Part shown: positions 58,284 through 64,000 of the stretch, piece after piece
Layout of the letters: every line of letters begins with the position of its first letter
Numbering within the stretch: position 1 is the first letter of the stretch
Origin: Methylobacter sp.
GTDB taxonomy: Bacteria > Pseudomonadota > Gammaproteobacteria > Methylococcales > Methylomonadaceae
NCBI GenBank assembly: GCA_026399025.1
Contig: JAPLRU010000118.1
Span: 56,491-120,490, forward strand
Direction: 5' to 3'
Length of the DNA stretch: 64,000 nucleotides
Made by a program: the position numbers and the translations under genes
The notes under the pieces: model-generated
Told to the model about the DNA's origin: nothing
Databases searched by the model: none
What the model saw: only the letters and a program-made list of their open reading frames with translations

Positions 58284-59597
58284 ATGTTAAAAAAGAAAAA
58301 TATTTTCATTTTGTCCTTAGGGATTATGTTGGGTGTGTTTATGGGCATCTGCGGCAGCGTCTTTGCCGAGCGGGACAATGCAAAGCCTGCCGCTGAAACA
58401 GAAGAGGTTCTGCCCTATGAAGACTTGCGCACCTTCACGGAAATTTTCGGACGCATTAAAAGGGATTATGTAGAGCCGGTTTCCGACAAAAAATTATTGG
58501 AAGATGCGGTGCGCGGCATGTTGAGCGGACTTGACCCTCATTCCGCTTATTTGGGAGCCGAGGAATATCAAGAACTAAAAGAAGGCACGACAGGGCAGTT
58601 CGGCGGTTTAGGCATCGAAGTAACGATGGAAAACGGCTTTGTTAAAGTGGTTTCTCCTATTGACGATACGCCGGCCCAAAGAGCGGGCATTAAAACCGGA
58701 GACTTGATCGTCAGGCTGGACGATCAGCCGGTAAAGGGCATGACTTTGGCCGACGCCGTCAAGCTCATGCGTGGCGAACCGGGCAGCAAAATTTTGCTGA
58801 CTGTAGTTCGTGAAGGAGAGGAAGCGCCCTTAAAGATAACCATTATTCGGGACATTATAAAAGTCAAAAGCGTAAAAAGCCGGATGTTGGAAAAAGGTTA
58901 CGGCTATCTACGCATCAGCAGTTTTCAGTCAGGAACCGGAGAGAGCCTTAAAGAAGCGCTGGCGGCACTGAAAAAAGAAAATGCAGGTAATTTGAAAGGC
59001 TTAGTGCTTGACTTAAGAAACAATCCGGGCGGCGTACTGAATGCAGCCGTGGAAGTCAGTGATGCTTTCATAAAAAGCGGGCTCATCGTTTACACCGAAG
59101 GCCGGATTGAGAACTCGGAAATGCGCTTTAATGCCGCTCCCGATGATCTTATTGACGGCGCACCGATGGTTGTCTTGATCAATGCCGGTTCCGCGTCAGC
59201 CTCGGAAATTGTCGCCGGTGCTTTGCAGGATCAAAAACGCGCAGTCATCATGGGCGAAAAATCGTTCGGTAAAGGCTCGGTGCAAACTATCTTGCCAACC
59301 AGTAACGGCGCCGCGGTTAAATTGACCACCGCCAGATACTACACGCCTTCAGGTCGTTCTATCCAGGCCGAAGGTATTGAGCCGGATATTACCCTGGGCC
59401 GCGTTAAACTGGAGTCATTGGAAAAAACCGAATTCAAGCCGGTCAAGGAAGCCGATTTATCCCGTCATTTGCAAAATGGCAAAGGAAAAGAAGGTTTAGA
59501 TGCGGGGCAGGATAAAGACAAGGAGTCCTTGGAAATGAAAGATTATCCGTTGTACGAAGCATTGACCCTGCTAAAAGGCATCAGCATCATAAAGTAA
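58284..59597 (+). CDS. S41 family C-terminal processing peptidase (CtpA-like)
   Basis: A 437-residue exported serine peptidase. A signal anchor (IFILSLGIMLGVFMGICGSVFA) is followed by the S41 N-terminal part (IFGRIKRDYVEPV, GMLSGLDPHSAYL). A PDZ domain (FGGLGIEV to VVREGEEAPLKI) binds substrate C-termini. The catalytic Ser and Lys are in NAGSASASEIVAGALQDQ and GEKSFGKGSVQT. The start at 58284 (MLKKKNIFIL) is preferred; an in-frame GTG at 58263 precedes it. It follows envC by 69 bp, a standard neighbourhood linked to cell-envelope remodelling. Confidence 0.93.
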   Translation: MLKKKNIFILSLGIMLGVFMGICGSVFAERDNAKPAAETEEVLPYEDLRTFTEIFGRIKRDYVEPVSDKKLLEDAVRGMLSGLDPHSAYLGAEEYQELKEGTTGQFGGLGIEVTMENGFVKVVSPIDDTPAQRAGIKTGDLIVRLDDQPVKGMTLADAVKLMRGEPGSKILLTVVREGEEAPLKITIIRDIIKVKSVKSRMLEKGYGYLRISSFQSGTGESLKEALAALKKENAGNLKGLVLDLRNNPGGVLNAAVEVSDAFIKSGLIVYTEGRIENSEMRFNAAPDDLIDGAPMVVLINAGSASASEIVAGALQDQKRAVIMGEKSFGKGSVQTILPTSNGAAVKLTTARYYTPSGRSIQAEGIEPDITLGRVKLESLEKTEFKPVKEADLSRHLQNGKGKEGLDAGQDKDKESLEMKDYPLYEALTLLKGISIIK

Positions 59598-59614
59598 TCA
59601 TTATGCGATCTAGC

Positions 59615-59660
59615 ACTCAGTTAATCCTATTTTGACGGACCAAAGCAGGATTGGCTGAGT
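59615..59660 (+). terminator. Long hairpin after the S41 peptidase gene
   Basis: ACTCAGTTAATCCT (59615-59628) pairs along all 14 positions with AGGATTGGCTGAGT (59647-59660) if two G-U pairs are allowed on the plus-strand RNA; the loop is 18 nt. There is no T run, so a Rho-dependent or stabilising role is possible. It separates the convergent peptidase and ispA genes. Confidence 0.5.
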
Positions 59661-59714
59661 ACTAGCGGGCTGACGATCTTAGAACAGAGTAAACTGCAAT
59701 CCGGCGAAATGGAA

Positions 59715-60611
59715 TTAATGGTCCCGCTGAATAATATAAAGCGATAAATCCCGCAGTAAATCGGCTTCGCCACCGAAAACACTCAAATTGTCCAGGGCTT
59801 GTTCATGCAGCTCCTGGGCTTTTTGTTTAGCCCCGGCCATGCCTAACAGGGCAGGATAAGTGGGCTTATTGTTATCCTTATCCTTGCCTTGGGTTTTGCC
59901 CAAGGTTTCGGTATCGCTTTCTTCATCAAGAATATCGTCCTTAACCTGAAACGATAAGCCGATGCACTTAGCATAATTATCCAGTTTCTTCGCAATATTC
60001 GGGTCTATATCGGCCTTTGCCAACGTTGCCATATTAACGCTGGCGCGGATCAACGCCCCGGTTTTATGGATATGCATATTTTCCAGCTCAGGCAAAGTCA
60101 AGCAAGTTCCGACGGAATCCAGATCAATAGCTTGGCCGCCTACCATACCTTGAGAGCCGCTGGCTTTGGCTAAAACAGTGATCATCTTCAAACGGCCTTC
60201 AGCACTCGCGGTGATGCTGGGATCGTTAGCCAGCGTTTCAAAAGCCAACGCTTGCAGCGCATCGCCGGTTAAAATCGCCGTCGCTTCATCGAAAGCGACA
60301 TGACAGGTGGCTTTACCGCGTCTGAGATCGTCGTCATCCATAGCCGGAAGATCGTCATGAATCAAAGAATAAACATGAATGAATTCCACTGCGCAAGCCG
60401 GACCGTCCAAAGCTTCCGGCGCTATACCTAAGGTTAAGCCGGTGCCGTAAGTCAGCATCGGACGCATTCGTTTACCCCCGTCCAACACGGTGTAGCGCAT
60501 GGCCAGGTGCAGCTTTTGAGGTAAGATGATGTCACTGGGCAAACGAGCTTCCAGAGCTGTTTCCACACGGTTTTGACAAAAATCAAGATAGTCTTTTAAC
60601 GCATTACTCAT
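59715..60611 (-). CDS. ispA: Farnesyl diphosphate synthase (polyprenyl synthetase)
   Basis: A 298-residue enzyme that condenses isopentenyl and dimethylallyl diphosphates. Both aspartate-rich motifs are present: [16 protein letters not shown] (first) and [15 protein letters not shown] (second), with the GKRMRPML substrate loop. The ATG at 60611 overlaps the xseB stop by 8 bp and has CTGGAG upstream; an ATG at 60650 lies within xseB and is less likely. In E. coli dxs follows ispA, but not here. Confidence 0.95.
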   Translation of the reverse strand: MSNALKDYLDFCQNRVETALEARLPSDIILPQKLHLAMRYTVLDGGKRMRPMLTYGTGLTLGIAPEALDGPACAVEFIHVYSLIHDDLPAMDDDDLRRGKATCHVAFDEATAILTGDALQALAFETLANDPSITASAEGRLKMITVLAKASGSQGMVGGQAIDLDSVGTCLTLPELENMHIHKTGALIRASVNMATLAKADIDPNIAKKLDNYAKCIGLSFQVKDDILDEESDTETLGKTQGKDKDNNKPTYPALLGMAGAKQKAQELHEQALDNLSVFGGEADLLRDLSLYIIQRDH

Positions 60612-60837
60612 CGGTAAATGGCTCCAGGGATTGAGTGCCGTTTTTTTCAATTAGAATTTGAACTTTTTGCTCGGCCTCTTGTAGGGCTTTTTGACAGGTT
60701 CGGGTCAAGTTAACCCCGCGTTCAAATGACTTTAGCGACTCTTCCAATGAAATATCGCCCTGTTCGAGTTGGCTAACCAACTGTTCCAGTTCGGCGAGTG
60801 AGTCTTCGAATAAAGTCGGGGCTTTCTTTTTCGGCAT
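60604..60837 (-). CDS. xseB: Exodeoxyribonuclease VII small subunit
   Basis: A 77-residue helical protein forming exonuclease VII with XseA. Its signature is [32 protein letters not shown], then [19 protein letters not shown]. It overlaps ispA by 8 bp, the usual translational coupling. The gene diverges from parE across a repeat-containing 145-bp region. Confidence 0.93.
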   Translation of the reverse strand: MPKKKAPTLFEDSLAELEQLVSQLEQGDISLEESLKSFERGVNLTRTCQKALQEAEQKVQILIEKNGTQSLEPFTDE

Positions 60838-60881
60838 GAGATAAAGATATTTTTAATGGTACGATGTGTTGTTAAGGCGAA

Positions 60882-60932
60882 GGGCAAAAGGCAAAAGGCA
60901 AAAGGCGAAAAAATTGTGCCTTTCGCCTTTTG
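60882..60932 (+). repeat. 7-bp tandem repeat and palindrome upstream of parE
   Basis: Three GGCAAAA units in tandem then GGCGAAA (from about 60883). The last repeat flows into an inverted repeat CAAAAGGCGAAA (60899-60910) / TTTCGCCTTTTG (60921-60932) with a 10-nt loop. It shares AAGGCGAAA/TTTCGCCTT words with the element at 46-146. It lies 50-100 bp before the parE start, in the divergent xseB-parE region. Confidence 0.65.
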
Positions 60933-60982
60933 TCTTTCGTCCTGCATTATATATGAAATTGAATTGTGAGTGATTAGGAAGT

Positions 60983-62875
60983 ATGAGTAACGAATATAAC
61001 GCGGCGGCAATCGAAGTTTTAAGCGGCTTGGAGCCGGTACGTAAGCGTCCCGGCATGTACACGGACACCACCCGGCCCAACCATCTGGTTCAGGAAGTTG
61101 TCGATAACAGCGTTGATGAAGCGATGGCGGGCCATGCGACATCAATTGATGTGGTTTTATATAAAGACGGCTCGGTGCAGGTTAACGATAATGGTCGGGG
61201 TATGCCGGTCGATATCCATCCCGAACAGGGCATTCCCGGTGTTGAGGTGATTTTGACCCAGTTGCACGCGGGCGGAAAGTTTTCCAATAAGAATTATCAA
61301 TTTTCCGGGGGGCTGCACGGTGTCGGCGTCTCGGTCGTTAATGCGCTGTCGGCAAAGCTGGAAGTCGACGTTAAAAGGAGCGGCAAAGTTTATCGAATGG
61401 AGTTCGCCGATGGCGAAAAGCAAACCGAGCTGACCGAGATCGGCACCGTCGGCAAGAATAATACCGGAACAACGGTCCGATTCTGGCCGAATGAAAAATA
61501 TTTCGACTCGAATAAAGTCTCGGTGGTAAAGCTTAAGCATGTGCTGCGTGCAAAGGCGGTGTTATGCCCTGGTTTGAAAATATCCCTGAAAGTCGATCAA
61601 ACCGACGAAGACTATGTGTGGTGTTATCAGGACGGCTTGAAAGAATATTTGCTCGACCGCATCGGCGATATTGATTTTTGTCCTGAACAGCCGTTCATGG
61701 GCAGCATGGCTGCTAATCATGAAGCGGTTGAATGGGGTATTGTCTGGGCCATTGAAAATCCGCCGGAAGTGTTGGCTGAAAGTTATGTGAACCTGGTGCC
61801 GACTGCACAAGGCGGAACCCACGTCAACGGCCTACGCGCAGGATTGACCGAAGCGATGCGCGAATTTTGCGACATCCGCAATATCCTGCCGCGCGGCGTC
61901 AAGGTGGCCCCGGAAGATGTCTGGGAAAACTGCCATTTTGTGCTGTCGGTCAAATTGGAAGATCCGCAGTTTTCAGGCCAAACCAAAGAGCGGCTAAGCT
62001 CCCGCGAATGCGTGGCTTTTGTGTCCGGCGTGGCGAAAGACCGCTTCAGTTTATGGTTAAACCAACACCCCGCCGAGGGCGAGAAAATCGCCGAAATCAT
62101 TATCTCCAGCGCGCAAAAACGGCTGCGTTCCAATAAGAAAATCATCCGTAAAAAAATCACCTCGGGGCCCGCATTACCGGGCAAACTGGCCGATTGTTCG
62201 GCGCAGGATTTATCCCGAACCGAATTATTCCTGGTCGAAGGGGATTCCGCCGGCGGTTCGGCTAAACAGGCGCGGGAACGCGACTTTCAGGCGATTATGC
62301 CGTTGCGCGGCAAGATTTTAAATACTTGGGAAGTCGAGTCCAATCAAGTGATGGCGTCGCAGGAAGTTCATGATATTGCTGTCGCTTTGGGCATAGAACC
62401 GGGTTCTTCCGATTTACAAAATTTGCGTTACGGCAAGGTGTGCATTCTGGCCGATGCCGACTCCGACGGCAACCACATCGCCACCTTGATTTGCGCTTTG
62501 TTTTATCAGCATTTCAATGCGCTGGTAGTTGCCGGTCATGTCTTTGTTGCAATGCCGCCTTTGTATCGGATCGATGTCGGCAAGCGGGTGTTTTATGCGC
62601 TGGACGAAGCCGAAAGGCTCGGCGTGCTGGACCGCATTAGTGCCGAGAAGCTTAAAGGCCAAATCAATGTGCAACGCTTTAAAGGTTTGGGCGAGATGAA
62701 CCCCAGCCAGCTCCGGGAAACCACCATGAACCCGGACACCCGCCGTCTGGTGCAATTGACCGTCGCGGAAGACGACGATACCAAGAGTCAGTTGGATTTA
62801 TTACTGGCTAAAAAGCGCTCGCAAGACCGGAAAGTATGGCTGGAAACTAAGGGCAATCTGGCTGATATTGTTTAA
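60983..62875 (+). CDS. parE: DNA topoisomerase IV subunit B
   Basis: A 630-residue ATPase subunit of the chromosome-decatenating topoisomerase IV. The GHKL ATPase domain has EVVDNSVDEAMAG, NDNGRGMPV and GGLHGVGVSVVNALS. The TOPRIM domain has VEGDSAGGSAKQARERDFQ (catalytic Glu) and ADADSDGNHIATLI. The C-terminus has QRFKGLGEMNPSQL. The length equals E. coli ParE, and it lacks the insert of E. coli GyrB, which supports parE over gyrB. parC is not in the window. Confidence 0.95.
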   Translation: MSNEYNAAAIEVLSGLEPVRKRPGMYTDTTRPNHLVQEVVDNSVDEAMAGHATSIDVVLYKDGSVQVNDNGRGMPVDIHPEQGIPGVEVILTQLHAGGKFSNKNYQFSGGLHGVGVSVVNALSAKLEVDVKRSGKVYRMEFADGEKQTELTEIGTVGKNNTGTTVRFWPNEKYFDSNKVSVVKLKHVLRAKAVLCPGLKISLKVDQTDEDYVWCYQDGLKEYLLDRIGDIDFCPEQPFMGSMAANHEAVEWGIVWAIENPPEVLAESYVNLVPTAQGGTHVNGLRAGLTEAMREFCDIRNILPRGVKVAPEDVWENCHFVLSVKLEDPQFSGQTKERLSSRECVAFVSGVAKDRFSLWLNQHPAEGEKIAEIIISSAQKRLRSNKKIIRKKITSGPALPGKLADCSAQDLSRTELFLVEGDSAGGSAKQARERDFQAIMPLRGKILNTWEVESNQVMASQEVHDIAVALGIEPGSSDLQNLRYGKVCILADADSDGNHIATLICALFYQHFNALVVAGHVFVAMPPLYRIDVGKRVFYALDEAERLGVLDRISAEKLKGQINVQRFKGLGEMNPSQLRETTMNPDTRRLVQLTVAEDDDTKSQLDLLLAKKRSQDRKVWLETKGNLADIV

Positions 62876-62900
62876 GATAACGTGCAATAAACAAAATACG

Positions 62901-62965
62901 GCGTTTTCAAATTCTGTTAATGATGACATAGCCTTTTAAGGCCGACTGATTTAAATTGAAAACGC
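62901..62965. terminator. Hairpin between the convergent parE and mlaA genes
   Basis: Perfect 10-bp arms GCGTTTTCAA (62901-62910) and TTGAAAACGC (62956-62965), with a smaller GCCTT-TT-AAGGC hairpin inside. It probably separates the two convergent transcripts. No strong T run is present. Confidence 0.5.
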
Positions 62966-62992
62966 TGTAACTCAAAAAAATCCGGCGCCTTA

Positions 62993-63766
62993 TTACTGCT
63001 TATTACCACTTTCATCAGCGTCTAAAGGGTCCTTTTCATCCGGTGGATTACCGTCATAGATCAGGTATTCGCGATGTTGCAGATAGGAGTCTTTTATAAA
63101 ATCGTAGCGGTCGCCGTTGGTTGCTTCATTAATCACTTTTTCAGTCGACATAACGCCGGCACGATAATCCGTCACATCCAGCGCACTGGTGCCTGCTGTT
63201 ACTGCGCTGCCGACAAAACCGCCAAAGATGGACACATAGGTTAAAGGGTCCATAAAGGCATCACCGATCAGCCCTACCGTATCTCTGGGCGTACTGGCGC
63301 CAAAAAACGGCAATACCAGATAAGGGCCTGACGGCACTCCCCAAAAGCCTAAAGTTTGACCGAAATCTTCATTATGTTTAGGTAAGTTAAGTTTACCGGC
63401 CCAATCGAAAATACCCGCGACTCCGGCAGTCGTATTGATAATAAAGCGGCTGCTATCCATACCGCCTTGCAATAATTTCAGTTGCAACAAATCGTTGATA
63501 GTGACGCCTATATCGTTAATGTTACTAAAGAAATTAGTCACGCCGTCATCAACGGCGTCGTTGGTGACATGCAAGTAGCCTACCGCAACCGGCTTTAATA
63601 CATGTTTGTCGAAGCTATCGTTAAAAGATTGCGTACTTCTGTTCCAGCCTTGCCAAGGGTCGTTTGCTCCGGCTTCCTTAAGTGGCGTGGTGGCGCAAGC
63701 GGTTAGCGCCGTAGTTGCTATGATGCAGGTTAATAATGGAAATTTGATAGTGTTATGCCTATTCAT
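62993..63766 (-). CDS. mlaA: MlaA (VacJ) family outer-membrane lipoprotein
   Basis: A 257-residue lipoprotein. The signal peptide ends in the lipobox LTAC (lipidated Cys at about residue 24). The MlaA domain has DPWQGWNRSTQSFNDSFDK, FFSNINDIGVTINDLLQLK, FIINTTAGVAGIFDWAGKL, NEDFGQTLGFWGVPSGPYLVLPFFG and DPLTYVSI, all family motifs. MlaA removes misplaced phospholipids from the outer leaflet with a porin partner and the Mla pathway. Other mla genes are not in the window. Positions 63767-64000 upstream hold no recognised gene. Confidence 0.92.
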   Translation of the reverse strand: MNRHNTIKFPLLTCIIATTALTACATTPLKEAGANDPWQGWNRSTQSFNDSFDKHVLKPVAVGYLHVTNDAVDDGVTNFFSNINDIGVTINDLLQLKLLQGGMDSSRFIINTTAGVAGIFDWAGKLNLPKHNEDFGQTLGFWGVPSGPYLVLPFFGASTPRDTVGLIGDAFMDPLTYVSIFGGFVGSAVTAGTSALDVTDYRAGVMSTEKVINEATNGDRYDFIKDSYLQHREYLIYDGNPPDEKDPLDADESGNKQ

Positions 63767-64000
63767 GATGCCTCTTTTGGTTTTGTCGCAGAATGTGCCA
63801 AGCCGGGAGAAAATTTAGCACTTTTCAGCCGCCAAATACAATGGAACGCAAATGATTATAATGAATGCGGATAGGCCTAAGCGAAGCTAAATGATTTTTT
63901 CGGATTTCGGCAACTGCTCCCGACTGCTGAGTCGTTACCACTAACGTTTTATTCAATATCCCTTGGAAATTAAACCCGCGTCTCCAAGCTCCTGCTGAAA

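Noticed and set aside
60882..60932. CRISPR-like array
   Set aside because: The repeats are 7 bp with no spacers; this is a short tandem repeat.

Overview
The window looks like chromosomal DNA of a gammaproteobacterium. The evidence is the E. coli-like block atpIBEFHAGDC-glmU-glmS, the neighbourhoods xseB-ispA, gpmI-envC-S41 peptidase and rhodanese-secB-gpsA, and parE, lpxD, hslO and mlaA. Some traits (a RegBA/PrrBA pair, a large ATP-grasp/alpha-E/transglutaminase locus, an AP2-domain protein) would fit Methylococcales, but no methane-oxidation gene lies in the window, so that placement is an inference. No rRNA, tRNA, CRISPR array, insertion sequence or prophage was recognised.

Layout. 1-3.9 kb: the end of a respiratory locus with two tandem NuoM-like proton-channel subunits, followed by an AlkB-type DNA repair dioxygenase. 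4-14.7 kb, minus strand: the F1Fo ATP synthase operon with a good sigma70-like promoter and a strong terminator, then glmU, glmS and a DUF2058 gene. 14.9-27.7 kb: the most unusual region. Two versions of a circularly permuted ATP-grasp/alpha-E amidoligase (one split, one fused) and two transglutaminase-like proteins (one fused to DUF2126) surround an HPPD-like VOC protein and a citrate synthase. 27.8-38 kb: transporters (DAACS symporter, POT family, SulP plus beta-carbonic anhydrase), a TctDE-like two-component system, and a phosphate-selective porin behind a textbook tandem Pho box.

38-46 kb: molybdopterin genes (moaE, moaD, moaC), lpxD, the redox two-component pair RegA/RegB, msrA, hslO, a lipoprotein and a 2-Cys peroxiredoxin. 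A candidate small RNA lies between regB and msrA. 46-52.6 kb: a lower-density stretch with an AP2-domain protein, an APH-family kinase, a cold-shock protein, a cold-shock-like/TM2 fusion, UspA and an ABC-F ATPase. 52.8-64 kb: gpsA, secB, rhodanese and an ArsR regulator with a BigR/SqrR-like cysteine pair; then gpmI, envC, the S41 peptidase, ispA/xseB, parE and mlaA.

The best candidate for an undescribed system is the 14.9-27.7 kb amidoligase locus. Its core resembles gene sets that comparative genomics has linked to peptide synthesis or tagging (and often to the Anbu proteasome-like peptidase, absent here). The HPPD-like oxygenase and the embedded citrate synthase suggest a dedicated substrate supply. 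That is a hypothesis, not a demonstration. Several dispersed palindromic repeats occur between genes.
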